The position numbers and the translations under genes are program-made. Of a stretch of 64,000 bases of DNA, positions 31,420-41,337 are shown piece after piece (position 1 is the stretch's first letter; the number at the start of each line of letters is the position of its first letter). Source of the DNA: Kribbella antiqua (GTDB lineage Bacteria > Actinomycetota > Actinomycetes > Propionibacteriales > Kribbellaceae). The notes beneath the pieces were generated by a model. It was not told the origin of the DNA. It saw only the letters and a program-made list of their open reading frames with translations, and did not search any database. Where the stretch lies: NCBI RefSeq assembly GCF_004345665.1, contig NZ_SLWR01000001.1:806001-870000 (forward strand). Reading direction: 5' to 3'.

Positions 31420-32811
31420 TCAGTGGGGTGGGATGTTTTGGTTTAGGTGGAAGAGGTTGTTGGGGTCGTACTTGCGCTTGAGGTCCTGCAGGCGGTCGTA
31501 CGTCGCGGGGCCGTAGGCGGAGCGGATTCGGTCGGGGCCTTCGTCGCCTAGGAAGTTGATGTAGGCGCCGATCTGGTGGGGTTCGATGGCTCGCCAGGAG
31601 TTGCGGAACCATTCGCGTTGGTGCTCGAAGCCTTCCGCGCCGAGGGTCGCGCCGACGAAGTTGAAGGTGTGGCCGTCCGCCCGGCCGCCGAACGCCGTAC
31701 GGTCTGCGGGCACCCTGGAGATCGCGCCGCCGAGATGGAAGATCGGGTACGACGTGAACGGGCCGTCGATCGCCAGGCCACGCTCGACCGCGATGTCGAT
31801 CACCTCGTCGGTCAGCTCGGCGACGTCACACGCGCGCATGTAGTACCAGCGGCCGTGCGGGAAGCTGAGGTCGAGCATGGACTGCAGCGTCACGAACGGC
31901 CGCTCCGTGCAGAGGTCCAGCAGCGGCGGCGCAAAAGCCTTCAGCGGTGCGATCACTCGCTCGCCGTCCTCACATGTACCCGCGTAGCTCGCGACCACCA
32001 TGACCACCCGGCGACCGTGCAGCTCGGAGGGGATCGTCGGCAGAGCGGGCAGCCACCGGTGGATGACCGCGGTGGTCAGCTCGTCCGGTACGTCGGTGAT
32101 CCAGTCGCGGTAGAAGCGCATCAGCTCGGGCGACTGCTCGATCGGCCACGCCACCGGACCGGCGTAGACAATCGGCCCGACCGGGTGCAACTGGAACTCG
32201 AACTCGGTCACGATGCCGAAGTTCCCACCGCCGCCCCGGATGCCCCAGAACAGGTCGGCGTTGGAGTCCTCACTCGCCGTCAGCAGCTCGCCCTCCGCGG
32301 TCACCACGTCTGCTGAGAGCAGGTTGTCGATGGTCAGCCCGTACTTGCGCATCAGCCACCCGATCCCGCCGCCCAGCGTCAGCCCCGCGAGGCCGGTGTG
32401 CGTGACGATCCCGGCCGGAGTGGCGAGGCCGAACGCCTGGGTCTCGCGGTCGAGCTCCCCCAGCAGGACACCCGCCTGCGCTCGGGCAGTACGCCGTACC
32501 GGATCAACCCGGATGCCCTTCAGCGGCGCCATGTCCAGCAGGATGCCGCCGTCACAGGTCGAGTGCCCCGGGAAGCTGTGACCTCCGCCGCGGACCGCGA
32601 CGGGCAAGCCAGTACGGCGGGCAAAGGTGAGCGCGGACCGGATATCGGCGACCCCGGTGCACCGGGCAATCAGCGCCGGCCGGCGGTCGATCGACCCGTT
32701 CCACACTTTCCGGAGCTCGTCGTACGACGGCTCACCCGGATGGACCAGCGGCCCACGGAAATCCGCCGTCAGCTCGTCGAGTGCATGCGTGTCCCAGGTG
32801 ATCGTGCTCAT
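31420..32811 (-). CDS. FAD-dependent oxidase with BBE domain
   Basis: This 463-residue flavoprotein of the berberine-bridge-enzyme/6-hydroxynicotine-oxidase type has a PCMH FAD domain (VAVRGGGHSFPGH, where the His of RGGGHS normally carries covalent FAD) and then GLTLGGGIGWLMRKYG and WGIRGGGGNFGIVTEFEF. The C-terminal BBE segment ends YGPATYDRLQDLKRKYDPNN. It lacks a secretion signal. These enzymes oxidise sugars, alkaloids or natural-product intermediates. It stands alone between the RHS relic and the M16 gene. Confidence 0.9.
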   Translation of the reverse strand: MSTITWDTHALDELTADFRGPLVHPGEPSYDELRKVWNGSIDRRPALIARCTGVADIRSALTFARRTGLPVAVRGGGHSFPGHSTCDGGILLDMAPLKGIRVDPVRRTARAQAGVLLGELDRETQAFGLATPAGIVTHTGLAGLTLGGGIGWLMRKYGLTIDNLLSADVVTAEGELLTASEDSNADLFWGIRGGGGNFGIVTEFEFQLHPVGPIVYAGPVAWPIEQSPELMRFYRDWITDVPDELTTAVIHRWLPALPTIPSELHGRRVVMVVASYAGTCEDGERVIAPLKAFAPPLLDLCTERPFVTLQSMLDLSFPHGRWYYMRACDVAELTDEVIDIAVERGLAIDGPFTSYPIFHLGGAISRVPADRTAFGGRADGHTFNFVGATLGAEGFEHQREWFRNSWRAIEPHQIGAYINFLGDEGPDRIRSAYGPATYDRLQDLKRKYDPNNLFHLNQNIPPH

Positions 32812-32887
32812 CCCCGGCTCCCCTGCCCCTACCCCCAGGTCCTCCCTCTCGCCAGTCTGCGCCTGCTCACGAGGGCTGTCGAGGTGC

Positions 32888-34201
32888 TCAGAGAGCGAAG
32901 GCTGAAGAGTCCTCGTCGAAGGGGCCCATGACGGTGAGGGCGGGGGTGCCGGCGTAGAGGTCGGCGGCCAGGTGGGTGACGTCGTCGAGGGTGACGGCGT
33001 CGATGCGGTGCAGGATCTCGTCGACGGTCGGGAGTTCGCCGTAGACGAGTTCGGCCTTGGCGATCCGGGTCATCTTGGCGCCGGTGTCTTCCAGGCCCAT
33101 CACGACCGAGCCGCGCATCTGGCCCTTGCCGCGGAGCAGTTCGTCCGGCGTGATGTTGCCGCTGGCAATCGACTCCAGCTCGGCCCGGACCACGTCGAGG
33201 ACCTCGCCGGCCTTCTTCGGCAGGCAGCCCGCGTACACGCCGACCATGCCGGAGTCCGCGTACGCCGATCCGAAGCTGAACACCGAGTACGCCAGACCGC
33301 GCTTCTCCCGGACCTCCTGGAACAGCCGCGACGACATGCCGCCGCCGACGATCCCGTGCAGTACGCCGGCGACGTACCGGCGCTCGTCGTTCCGCACCAG
33401 CCCGGGCATCCCGAGCACCAGATGTGCCTGCTCGACATCCCGGTGGTACACACGCACTCCGCCGTACGTCGGAATCGCCCGCGCGGAGCCACGTCGTACG
33501 GCGGCGGGCTCGGCCTCGCTGTTTACCCAGTGGCGCTCGAAGGCCTTGCGGACCAGGCGGACGACGTCGGTGTGGTCGACGTTGCCGGCGACCGAGACGA
33601 CGATGTTGGCCGGCTTGTAGCGGCGCCGGTACCAGCCCACGACCTGCTGGCGGGTCAGCCCGGCGACGGATTCCGGCGTACCGGTGATGGAACGGCCGAG
33701 CGGGGACTTGCCCCAGAGCTGCTCGGCGAAGAGGTCGTGGATGTGGTCCGACGTCTCGTCGGCGTGCATCGCGATCTCCTCGTCGATGACGTCGCGCTCA
33801 CTCTCGACATCCGCGCTGGTCAGCGTGGCGGAGGTGATCATGTCGCAGATGACGTCGACCGCGAGCGGCAGGTCGGAGTCGAGCACCCGCGCGTAGTAGC
33901 AGGTGTATTCCTTGCCGGTGAAGGCGTTCATCTCGCCGCCGACCGCGTCGATCGCGGCGGAGATCTCCAGCGCGTCGCGGCGCTCGGTGCCCTTGAACAG
34001 CAGGTGCTCGAGGAAGTGCGTCGCGCCGGCCAGCTGCTCCGGTTCGTCCCGGGAGCCAACGCCGACCCAGACGCCGAAAGTGACCGAGCGAAAGCCCGGC
34101 ACAGACTGGGAGAGCACGCGGAGCCCGGAGGGCAGGACGGTCCGTTTCACCGGACCGCCCGCCTCCGGGCTCAGCAGTGTGCTCGTGATCGCTCGGGTCA
34201 C
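32888..34201 (-). CDS. M16-family zinc peptidase
   Basis: This 437-residue processing-peptidase-like protein has the inverted zinc motif HFLEH (HxxEH, in [14 protein letters not shown]) and the second Glu about 75 residues later ([15 protein letters not shown]). A second M16 domain with [13 protein letters not shown] and [20 protein letters not shown] follows. It starts inside the pnp stop (ATGA overlap), as in the conserved rpsO-pnp-peptidase order of actinobacteria. In those genomes dapB comes next; here it is about 9 kb away. Confidence 0.93.
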   Translation of the reverse strand: MTRAITSTLLSPEAGGPVKRTVLPSGLRVLSQSVPGFRSVTFGVWVGVGSRDEPEQLAGATHFLEHLLFKGTERRDALEISAAIDAVGGEMNAFTGKEYTCYYARVLDSDLPLAVDVICDMITSATLTSADVESERDVIDEEIAMHADETSDHIHDLFAEQLWGKSPLGRSITGTPESVAGLTRQQVVGWYRRRYKPANIVVSVAGNVDHTDVVRLVRKAFERHWVNSEAEPAAVRRGSARAIPTYGGVRVYHRDVEQAHLVLGMPGLVRNDERRYVAGVLHGIVGGGMSSRLFQEVREKRGLAYSVFSFGSAYADSGMVGVYAGCLPKKAGEVLDVVRAELESIASGNITPDELLRGKGQMRGSVVMGLEDTGAKMTRIAKAELVYGELPTVDEILHRIDAVTLDDVTHLAADLYAGTPALTVMGPFDEDSSAFAL

Positions 34202-36441
34202 TCGGCGGACTCGGCCTCGACCTTCTTCTCGTCAGCCTTGTCGTCCTCGACCACCGGGATCAGCGACAGCTTGCCCCGGTCGTCGATCTCGGCGATCTCG
34301 ACCTGCAGCTTCTGGCCGACCGCGAGCACGTCCTCGACCGCCTCGACCCGCTTGCCGCCGGCCAGGCCGCGCAGCTTGCTGATGTGCAGCAGGCCGTCCT
34401 TGCCCGGCAGCAGGCTGATGAACGCACCGAAGTTGGTCGTCTTCACGACCGTACCCAGGTAGCGCTCGCCCTTCTCCGGCATGGTCGGGTTCGCGATCGC
34501 GTTGATCGCGGCCCGGGCCGCCTCGGCCGACGGGCCGTCGGTCGCGCCGATGTACACGGTGCCGTCGTCCTCGATCGAGATGTCGGCGCCGGTGTCCTCG
34601 GTGATCTGGTTGATCATCTTGCCCTTCGGGCCGATGACCTCGCCGATCTTGTCGACCGGGACCTTCACCGAGATGACCCGCGGCGCGAACTCGCTCATCT
34701 CACCCGGCGCGTCGATGGCCTTGGCCATCACGTCCAGGATGGTCAGCCGCGCGTCCTTGGCCTGCTTCAGGGCCGCACCCAGCACGCTGGCCGGGATGCC
34801 GTCCAGCTTGGTGTCCAGCTGCAGGGCGGTGACGAAGTCCTTCGTGCCGGCGACCTTGAAGTCCATGTCGCCGAACGCGTCCTCCGCGCCCAGGATGTCG
34901 GTCAGCGCGACGTACTGCGTCTCGCCGTCGACGTCACCCGAGATCAGGCCCATCGCGATACCGGCGACCGGGGCCTTCAGCGGCACACCGGCGGACAGCA
35001 GCGACAGCGTCGAGGCGCAGACCGAACCCATCGAGGTGGAGCCGTTCGAGCCGAGCGCCTCGGACACCTGACGCAGCGCGTACGGGAAGTCCTCACGGGA
35101 CGGCAGCACCGGCACCAGAGCCCGCTCGGCCAGCGCGCCGTGACCGATCTCGCGGCGCTTCGGCGAACCCACCCGGCCGGTCTCACCGGTCGAGTACGGC
35201 GGGAAGTTGTAGTTGTGCATGTAGCGCTTGCGCGTCTCCGGCGACAGCGTGTCCAGCTGCTGCTCCATCCGGAGCATATTCAGCGTGGTGACACCCATGA
35301 TCTGGGTCTCGCCGCGCTCGAACAGCGCCGAGCCGTGCACCCGCGGCAGCACCCGCACCTGCGCCTTGAGCGGCCGGATGTCGGCCAGCCCGCGGCCGTC
35401 GATGCGGACCTTCTCCTTGAGCACCCGCTGCCGGACCAGCTTCTTGGTCAGCGACCGGAACGCCGCGGACAGCTCCTTCTCGCGGCCCTCGAAGTCGGCG
35501 GCCAGCTTGTCCACCACCGCGGCCTTGACCGCGTCGGTGGCGTCCTCACGCTCGTGCTTGCCGGCGATCGTCAGCGCCTGGCTGAGCTCCTCGCTGGCAG
35601 CGGCCTCGACCGCGGCGAACGCGTCGTCCTGGTAGTCCGGGAAGACCGGGAACTCGGCGGTCGGCTTCGCGGCCCGCGCGGCCAGGTCGGCCTGCGCCTC
35701 GACCAGGGTCTTGATGAACGCCTTGGAGGCCTCGAGGCCCTCGGCGACGATCTCCTCGGTCGGCGCCTGAACGCCGGCGGCGACCTTGTCGAAGGTGCTC
35801 GGAGTGGACTCGGCCTCGACCATCATGATCGCGACGTCACCGGTCTCGGTCACCCGGCCGGCCACCACCATATCGAAGACGGCGTCCTCGAGCTCGGTGT
35901 GGGTCGGGAACGCCACCCACTGGCCGTCGATCAGCGCGACGCGGACGCCGCCGATCGGGCCGGAGAACGGCAGGCCGGCCAGCTGGGTCGACATCGACGC
36001 CGCGTTGATGGCGAGTACGTCGTACAGCTTGTCCGGGTTCAGCGCCAGGACGGTGATGACGACCTGGATCTCGTTGCGCAGGCCGGACACGAATGACGGC
36101 CGTAGCGGGCGGTCGATCAGCCGGCAGGTCAGGATGGCCTCCTCGGACGGGCGGCCCTCCCGGCGGAAGAACGAGCCCGGGATGCGGCCGGCGGCGTACA
36201 TCCGCTCCTCGACGTCCACCGTCAACGGGAAGAAGTCGAACTGGTCCTTGGGCTTCTTGCTGGCCGTGGTGGCCGACAGCACCATCGTGTCGCCGTCGAG
36301 GTACGCGGCAGCCGAACCGGCGGCCTGCTGGGCCAGGCGGCCCGTCTCGAAGCGGATGGTGCGGGTGCCGAAGCTGCCGTTGTCGATGACGGCTTCAGCG
36401 AATTCGGTGCCCTCCATGGGCGTACCGGTGGATCCCGACAC
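34198..36441 (-). CDS. pnp: Polynucleotide phosphorylase / guanosine pentaphosphate synthetase
   Basis: This 747-residue 3'-5' phosphorolytic exoribonuclease consists of two RNase PH domains, a KH domain ([20 protein letters not shown]) and an S1 domain ([20 protein letters not shown]). In actinobacteria the same protein can make (p)ppGpp precursors (GpsI). Catalytic-core marks are [15 protein letters not shown] and [17 protein letters not shown] fits a GTG start at 36441 ([11 protein letters not shown]); the ATG at 36417 is an alternative. Confidence 0.96.
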   Translation of the reverse strand: MSGSTGTPMEGTEFAEAVIDNGSFGTRTIRFETGRLAQQAAGSAAAYLDGDTMVLSATTASKKPKDQFDFFPLTVDVEERMYAAGRIPGSFFRREGRPSEEAILTCRLIDRPLRPSFVSGLRNEIQVVITVLALNPDKLYDVLAINAASMSTQLAGLPFSGPIGGVRVALIDGQWVAFPTHTELEDAVFDMVVAGRVTETGDVAIMMVEAESTPSTFDKVAAGVQAPTEEIVAEGLEASKAFIKTLVEAQADLAARAAKPTAEFPVFPDYQDDAFAAVEAAASEELSQALTIAGKHEREDATDAVKAAVVDKLAADFEGREKELSAAFRSLTKKLVRQRVLKEKVRIDGRGLADIRPLKAQVRVLPRVHGSALFERGETQIMGVTTLNMLRMEQQLDTLSPETRKRYMHNYNFPPYSTGETGRVGSPKRREIGHGALAERALVPVLPSREDFPYALRQVSEALGSNGSTSMGSVCASTLSLLSAGVPLKAPVAGIAMGLISGDVDGETQYVALTDILGAEDAFGDMDFKVAGTKDFVTALQLDTKLDGIPASVLGAALKQAKDARLTILDVMAKAIDAPGEMSEFAPRVISVKVPVDKIGEVIGPKGKMINQITEDTGADISIEDDGTVYIGATDGPSAEAARAAINAIANPTMPEKGERYLGTVVKTTNFGAFISLLPGKDGLLHISKLRGLAGGKRVEAVEDVLAVGQKLQVEIAEIDDRGKLSLIPVVEDDKADEKKVEAESAE

Positions 36442-36515
36442 GGGATACCCCTCTCTCACAGTGTGGCGACTGCGAGGCGCGAGCTTCCGGGGTGCCGGTC
36501 TTCGATCGAGGCCCG

Positions 36516-36533
36516 CGGGTGTGTTGACACCCG
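36516..36533 (-). promoter_or_regulatory. Hairpin in the pnp leader
   Basis: CGGGTGT-gttg-ACACCCG forms a perfect 7-bp stem with a 4-base loop, 75 bases before the pnp start. In E. coli and Streptomyces the pnp leader folds and is cut by RNase III for autoregulation; this hairpin is a candidate element for that, by analogy only. Confidence 0.4.
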
Positions 36534-36645
36534 AAAGCCACTACCGAGGACCGGTCGTCCTCCCGCCACGCGCTTCGCGTCGCCTCGTTCGTCTTGCGTG
36601 CTTCTGCTTTATTCAGTTGTGTCCGCGCCTGAGCGCGAATACGCC

Positions 36646-36678
36646 AGGAGCGGCCACCCGGACTCGGGGGCCGCTCCT
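36646..36678 (-). terminator. rpsO-pnp intergenic hairpin
   Basis: AGGAGCGGCC (36646-36655) and GGCCGCTCCT (36669-36678) form a perfect 10-bp stem with a 13-base loop, 7 bases after the rpsO stop. It can terminate rpsO or act as the processing/attenuating hairpin known between rpsO and pnp in other bacteria. Confidence 0.7.
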
Positions 36679-36685
36679 CGCGACG

Positions 36686-36958
36686 TCATCGGCGAAGGCC
36701 GAGCCGCTCGATCAGGGACCGGTAGCGGTTGATGTCCTTCTTCGCCAGGTAGTTCAGCAGCCGGCGGCGCTGACCGACGAGCAGCAGCAGGCCACGACGG
36801 CTGTGGTGGTCGTGCTTGTGCTCCTTCAGGTGCTCGGTCAGATCGGCGATCCGGTGCGTCAGCAGCGCGACCTGGACCTCGGGAGACCCGGTGTCACCTT
36901 CGGTCAGGGCGTACTCACCGATGATCTTCTTCTTTGTTGCGGCATCAACAGATGACAC
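36686..36958 (-). CDS. rpsO: 30S ribosomal protein S15
   Basis: This 90-residue S15 has the family pattern [20 protein letters not shown], then [20 protein letters not shown] and the end [12 protein letters not shown]. The GTG at 36958 follows GAGAGGAA and gives the standard length. It binds the central domain of 16S rRNA. Gene order ribF-rpsO-pnp is conserved. Confidence 0.97.
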   Translation of the reverse strand: MSSVDAATKKKIIGEYALTEGDTGSPEVQVALLTHRIADLTEHLKEHKHDHHSRRGLLLLVGQRRRLLNYLAKKDINRYRSLIERLGLRR

Positions 36959-37139
36959 GGAGTTCCTCTCGATTTCCGTTGCGCGGCGCACCGGGGCATT
37001 CTTCACCCGAGCACTCTCTGTCCGCGGCCGTTCAGACGGCAGCAGCCAGAGTATCAGTCCGTGGACGCGTCACCCTAATTAGTGCTGCCTAGCGGGATGT
37101 CGCTTCAGTGCCAGCGGCGTCCAGGTGCGTGCATCGCAA

Positions 37140-37188
37140 GGCGGAGGACGAGCCTCGATGCGGGGTTCATCGTGGCTCGTCCTCCGCC
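37140..37188 (-). terminator. Terminator after ribF
   Basis: GGCGGAGGACGAGCC (37140-37154) and GGCTCGTCCTCCGCC (37174-37188) form a perfect 15-bp stem with a 19-base loop. It lies 48 bases after the ribF stop and before the rpsO promoter region, so rpsO-pnp probably has its own promoter between 37007 and 37139. Confidence 0.75.
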
Positions 37189-37235
37189 GCCGCGAGGTGC
37201 GTGCCTGGGCGTTGCTGGTGCGAAGCGAGATTCCG

Positions 37236-38201
37236 CTAGGGAGCACCAGTAAGGATGCGCCGCGCGCCGTCGACATCGGCTTTCATCTGGACCAGCAGGT
37301 CGTCGATGGAGTCGAACCGGATCTGGCTGCCGCGCAGCCGGGCGACGAAGTCCACCGCGATCCGAGCGCCGTACAGCTCCAGGTCGTCGCGATCCAGCAC
37401 GTACGTCTCCACCCGGCGGTCCACCCCGTCGAAGGTGGGGTTGCTGCCCACGCTGATCGCGGCCGGCAGCGGTTCGTCGTACGACGGACCGTCCGGAGCC
37501 GGCTCGAGCACGGTGAGCCAGCCCGCGTAGACACCGTCGAGCGGGATTGCGGCCGACGGGTCGGCGGGGATGTTCGCGGTCGGGAACCCGAGCTCGCGAC
37601 CGCGCTTGTCGCCCTCGACGACGACTCCGGTGACCCGCAGCGGGCGGCCGAGCGCCTCCGCGGCCGCCTCGACGTCGCCTTCGGCGATGCGCTCGCGGAT
37701 GTACGTCGACGACCACGGTTGCGCGTCGCCGGCCAGGCTCAGGCCCTCGACCTGGAAACCGGCCTGCGCACCGGCGGCGACAAGCGTGTCGACGTGCCCG
37801 GCGGCCTTGTGCCCGAAGCGGAAGTTCTCGCCGACCACGACCGCCTTGGCGTGCAGCGTGCCGAGCAGGACCCGGTCGATGAACTCCTCCGGCGACCAGC
37901 TCGCCACGTCCCTGTCGAACGGCAGGATCAGTACGGCGTCAGCGCCGTGGCGGCCGAGCAGCTCCGCCCGCCCTTCGGGTTCGCTGAGCATCGCGGGCGC
38001 CCGGTCCGGACGCAGTACCACCATCGGGTGGGGGTCGAAGGTGAGCGCGACCACCGGCAGGCCACCCAGCTCGGCCGCCCGCGCCTTGGCGTGCGCGAGC
38101 ACCTCCTGGTGCCCCCGGTGCACGCCGTCGAAGTTGCCGATGGTGACGACCGACGGGCCGAAACCCGGCTTCACCTCGGCCAAACCGTGCCAGACAAGCA
38201 T
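37236..38201 (-). CDS. ribF: Bifunctional riboflavin kinase / FAD synthetase
   Basis: This 321-residue enzyme makes FMN and then FAD from riboflavin. The N-terminal adenylyltransferase domain has VVTIGNFDGVHRGHQEVL, VALTFDPHP and SSTYIRERIAEGDV. The C-terminal kinase domain has GVVVEGDKRGRELGFPTANI and VYAGWLTV. The ATG at 38201 opens the family N-terminus; the longer frame runs into the promoter of the divergent SGNH gene. Confidence 0.96.
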   Translation of the reverse strand: MLVWHGLAEVKPGFGPSVVTIGNFDGVHRGHQEVLAHAKARAAELGGLPVVALTFDPHPMVVLRPDRAPAMLSEPEGRAELLGRHGADAVLILPFDRDVASWSPEEFIDRVLLGTLHAKAVVVGENFRFGHKAAGHVDTLVAAGAQAGFQVEGLSLAGDAQPWSSTYIRERIAEGDVEAAAEALGRPLRVTGVVVEGDKRGRELGFPTANIPADPSAAIPLDGVYAGWLTVLEPAPDGPSYDEPLPAAISVGSNPTFDGVDRRVETYVLDRDDLELYGARIAVDFVARLRGSQIRFDSIDDLLVQMKADVDGARRILTGAP

Positions 38202-38257
38202 GACAGCAGGATTCCATGTCACCCGCAGATTCTGCGCGGCAGGTCGGTGATCACCCC

Positions 38258-38287
38258 TTGTAATCGTGGCGTCACTCAACTTAGGGT
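38258..38287 (+). promoter_or_regulatory. Candidate promoter of the SGNH hydrolase gene
   Basis: TTGTAA (38258-38263) and TAGGGT (38282-38287) are 18 bases apart and 33 bases before the ATG. The -10 keeps the TA...T frame usual for actinobacterial housekeeping sigma factors. It was found by eye only. Confidence 0.35.
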
Positions 38288-38320
38288 GTGTCGGCACTGA
38301 CGTTTTCGGGGAGGGCGCAG

Positions 38321-39343
38321 ATGAAGATCCGTCGAGTGGTCGCCGCCGCCGCGGCGCTGTTGCTCCTCTCCGGTACGGCGTTGACGGCCGCGGCTCCCGC
38401 GTCGGCGTCGTACGAGCCACCGCTGTTCAAGAACTACGTCGCGCTCGGGGACTCCTACACCTCGGCGCCGCTGGTGCCGCTGCCGGATCTGTTGTCGCTG
38501 GGATGTGTGCGGTCGACCGGCAACTACCCGAAGATGCTCGCTGCGATGCTCCGGACCTACCAGTTCACCGACGTGAGCTGCGGCGGCGCGGACACCACGA
38601 ACATGACGCAACCGCAGAGCACGGTCCTCGGTACGGCGCCGCCGCAGTTCAACGCGCTGCGGCCGGACACGGATCTGGTCACGCTCGGGATCGGCGGCAA
38701 CGACTTCGGCGTGTTCGGCGACATCATCGGCACCTGCCCGGGGCTGCGGGCGTCGGACCCGACCGGTGCGCCGTGCAAGGCGCACTTCACGGTCGACGGC
38801 AAGGACACGCTGCTCGCCAAGATCACCCAGACGCAGGTCCGGATCAAGGCCGTTGTCCAGGGCATCAAAGATCGGTCGCCGCAGGCAACGATCCTGCTGA
38901 TCGGCTATCCGAAGATCGCCCCGGAGCACGGCACCTGCCCGGCGATCCTGCCGTTCGCGGATGGCGACTACGCCTACCTGTACTCGATCGAGCAGGCGCT
39001 GAACAGCGCTGTTTCGACCGCCGCCGCGTCGACGGGTGCGACGTACGTGGACACCTTCGGGCCGTCGACCGGGCACGACGCCTGCGCACCGGAGGGGCAG
39101 GCGTGGATCCAGGGCAAGGACATCAACCTGCTGCGGGCGCTGAACTATCACCCGCGCTACGAAGGCCAGGCCGGCGTCGCGTCGCTCACCTACAAGACCC
39201 TGGTGGGCGACCCGGCCGTGGTGACGGCGGCCGAGCAGTCCACGTGGGTATCCCAGGCCCGCGCCCTGGCCAAGCAAGCAGCAGCCTCACCCCAGGCCGT
39301 CGAGGCCTCCCTGAACCGCCTACGGACCAGCGCGCAACGCTGA
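38321..39343 (+). CDS. Secreted SGNH/GDSL-family hydrolase
   Basis: This 340-residue lipase/esterase of the SGNH type has a Sec signal peptide (MKIRRVVAAAAALLLLSGTA, ending ASA). The catalytic blocks are YVALGDSYTSAPL (block I, Ser), SCGGADTTNM (block II, Gly), GIGGNDFG (block III, Asn) and the region RALNYHPRYEGQAG (block V, His). It resembles secreted Streptomyces SGNH lipases such as SCO1725. The ATG at 38321 lies after GGGGAGGG. Confidence 0.92.
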   Translation: MKIRRVVAAAAALLLLSGTALTAAAPASASYEPPLFKNYVALGDSYTSAPLVPLPDLLSLGCVRSTGNYPKMLAAMLRTYQFTDVSCGGADTTNMTQPQSTVLGTAPPQFNALRPDTDLVTLGIGGNDFGVFGDIIGTCPGLRASDPTGAPCKAHFTVDGKDTLLAKITQTQVRIKAVVQGIKDRSPQATILLIGYPKIAPEHGTCPAILPFADGDYAYLYSIEQALNSAVSTAAASTGATYVDTFGPSTGHDACAPEGQAWIQGKDINLLRALNYHPRYEGQAGVASLTYKTLVGDPAVVTAAEQSTWVSQARALAKQAAASPQAVEASLNRLRTSAQR

Positions 39344-39368
39344 CCCTTTCCAACCCGTACGGCGGACG

Positions 39369-39404
39369 CCGGGCCGAGCCAACCTCACGCGTGGTTCGGC
39401 CCGG
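39369..39404. terminator. Terminator between SGNH and Sir2 genes
   Basis: CCGGGCCGAGCC (39369-39380) pairs with GGTTCGGCCCGG (39393-39404), 12 bp with one G-T. It lies between convergent genes and overlaps the sir2 stop codon. Confidence 0.65.
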
Positions 39405-40281
39405 TGGCTTTCAGCAGCTCCGTCAGCGCCTGGCCCAAGGGCAGGTTGACCCGATGGGCCGCGTACGGGTCGCCGCGGGTGACGCCCTGGTTGATGATCA
39501 GGACGTTCTTGCCGGCTTTGGCGGCGTGGCGGACGAAGCGGAAGCCGGACATCACCGTCAGGGACGAACCGAGGACGAGGACCGTGGCCGCGTCGTCGAT
39601 CAGGCGATAGCAGCGTTCGACCCTCGGCTTGGGGACGTTCTCGCCGAAGAAGACGACGTCGGGTTTGAGCACTCCGCCGCAGTTCGTGCAGTCGACCATC
39701 TGGAAGCCGCTGACCGCCTGCTCGGGCAGTTCCGCGTCACCGTCCGGATTGATCCGGGTCACCTCGGCCTCGAACTCCGGGTTCGCGACGCGGAGACGAC
39801 GATCGAGCGCTTCGCGGGCCGTCGTCGTACCGCACTGGAGGCAGATCACCCGGTCGAGGTTGCCGTGCAGCTCGATCACGTCCCGGGCGCCGGCGGCTTG
39901 ATGCAGGCCGTCGACGTTCTGGGTGATGACGCCGGTGAGGTAGCCGCGGGCCTGCAGTGCGGCGACCGCTCGGTGGCCGTCGTTCGGCTGGGCCCGGGCG
40001 ATGGTCCGCCAGCCGAGGTGGCTTCGGGCCCAGTACCGCTGCCGACCCGACTCGCTGGCGACGAAATCGCCGTACGTCATCGGCGTGTGCGGTCGAAGGC
40101 TGCCCGACTCACCGCGGTAATCCGGAATCCCGGACTCGGTCGAGATGCCGGCCCCACTCAGTACGACGACCTTGCCATCGGCCACCACGTCCGCCAGCGG
40201 CGCGACATCCGCCGTGCCCGGCTCCAACGCCAACACGTCAGGGCCTGGAACCCACTGCAATGTCGGACGCGAACGCACCAC
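39385..40281 (-). CDS. Sir2-family NAD-dependent protein deacylase
   Basis: This 298-residue sirtuin removes acyl groups from lysines using NAD. The NAD motif VVLSGAGISTESGIPDYRG, catalytic TQNVDGLHQAAG with HG (ELHGNLD), and the zinc pairs CLQCG and CTNCGG are all present. FGENVPKP and GSSLTVMSG complete the fold. An N-terminal stretch of about 40 residues precedes the Rossmann core. Convergent with the SGNH gene; the upstream neighbour is a regulator gene. Confidence 0.94.
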   Translation of the reverse strand: MVRSRPTLQWVPGPDVLALEPGTADVAPLADVVADGKVVVLSGAGISTESGIPDYRGESGSLRPHTPMTYGDFVASESGRQRYWARSHLGWRTIARAQPNDGHRAVAALQARGYLTGVITQNVDGLHQAAGARDVIELHGNLDRVICLQCGTTTAREALDRRLRVANPEFEAEVTRINPDGDAELPEQAVSGFQMVDCTNCGGVLKPDVVFFGENVPKPRVERCYRLIDDAATVLVLGSSLTVMSGFRFVRHAAKAGKNVLIINQGVTRGDPYAAHRVNLPLGQALTELLKATGPNHA

Positions 40282-40297
40282 CCCAGCGTAGCCAGGC

Positions 40298-40921
40298 TCA
40301 GCCGGAGCGCGGCAGGTTGAGCGTGGCGATGAGGTCTTCGTGGAGCTCGAACCAGGCTTTGTGGCAGGAGTCGACGTTGGTTTGGTCGACCCAGGCGGGG
40401 TTGCCGGCGCGGGCGTGCGCGAGGGCGGTCGCGAAGCGGGAGTGGTAGCCGTGGAAGCGGTCGAGGAGCTCGGAGAGGCGCTCTGAGAGTGGGTGCAGGT
40501 GCTCGGCGAGGTCTGCCAGCTCGTCGAGGACGTGTTCGTCCCAGCTGGGGTCGGTGTGATCGTTGAAGGCCAGCGGGTCGTCGGCAGTCGGTCTCAGCTG
40601 CCACTGGGTGCACGCGGTCTGCAGTCGGCCGTTGAGTGGCAGGAACGTCCGATAGATCTCCTGGACGGTCTCAATGCCACCGATCGTCTCGAGCTCGGCC
40701 GCCAGGACGCGCTCGTTCTGTGCGCGGCCGGAGTCCGTGAGGGACCATCCGCCGATGCCGGCGAACTCGCTCCACGAAATCCAGCCGAAGGCCTGGTGGT
40801 CGAGCAGCAGCTCTGTCGTGTCAGCGGGATCGAGCGCGAATCGCCGAGCCACCGCGTCGTCGCCTGCCACACCGAGAAGCCGTACGGCGTGCAGCGTCAG
40901 CAACTCGGGCGTGGACGTCAT
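40298..40921 (-). CDS. Winged-helix-like regulator of unknown specificity
   Basis: This 207-residue protein has an N-terminal winged-helix-like part (LHAVRLLGVAGDDAVARRFA, then WSEFAGIGGWSLTDSGRAQN) that looks like a small DNA-binding module. A helical C-terminal part follows (HLHPLSERLSELLDRFHGYH). Its ATG overlaps the stop of the preceding HTH gene by 4 bases, so they form a two-gene operon divergent from the PEP-utilising gene. I know of similar uncharacterised actinobacterial regulators but cannot name a family. Confidence 0.6.
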   Translation of the reverse strand: MTSTPELLTLHAVRLLGVAGDDAVARRFALDPADTTELLLDHQAFGWISWSEFAGIGGWSLTDSGRAQNERVLAAELETIGGIETVQEIYRTFLPLNGRLQTACTQWQLRPTADDPLAFNDHTDPSWDEHVLDELADLAEHLHPLSERLSELLDRFHGYHSRFATALAHARAGNPAWVDQTNVDSCHKAWFELHEDLIATLNLPRSG

Positions 40922-41337
40922 GCGTCCGTCCCTGGTGTGCTGCTGCGCGCAGCCAGCCGGTCGAGTCGCTGCTGACACGCCTGCGGAGAGTTGAGCCCGA
41001 GCGCCCGGGCCATCTCGGCCCAGGTCAGCCCGAGACCGCGGGCGGTGAACATCAGTCCGGTTTCGAGCTGCTCGAGCTCGGCCCGCGCCGCCGCCAGCAG
41101 CCGCAACCCTGCCACCGCCAGGTCCTTGTCAGGAGCCGCGCCGCTGGACCGCCAGAGGACGAACTGGATCAGATCGACGGCCGACGGCGGCATCGCCCCT
41201 CGCTGCCAGGGACGCCGCGCGAGCTGGTCGGCTCCACGGTCGAGGAGCAGCGCGCGGGCCTCGTGCTCGCGTCGAGCCTGCGCCTGGTCGTCGGGCCCGT
41301 CGAGATAGTTGCTTTGCACCCCAGAACCCTGGATCAT
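40918..41337 (-). CDS. HTH DNA-binding protein divergent from the PEP-utilising gene
   Basis: This 139-residue protein (or 133 if it starts at the GTG at 41319) has a clear helix-turn-helix at its C-terminus, GLGLTWAEMARALGLNSPQA followed by CQQRLDRL. This is the WAExAxxLGxxSxQAAxxR type I remember from actinobacterial Hsp18-type regulators. A helical N-terminal region precedes it. The 31-bp palindrome at its 5' end is the obvious candidate for its binding site, which would give autoregulation and control of the divergent gene. Confidence 0.7.
   Translation of the reverse strand: MIQGSGVQSNYLDGPDDQAQARREHEARALLLDRGADQLARRPWQRGAMPPSAVDLIQFVLWRSSGAAPDKDLAVAGLRLLAAARAELEQLETGLMFTARGLGLTWAEMARALGLNSPQACQQRLDRLAARSSTPGTDA

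Noticed and set aside
34384..36096. A 570-codon plus-strand frame opposite pnp
   Set aside because: Antisense shadow of pnp with no recognisable domain.
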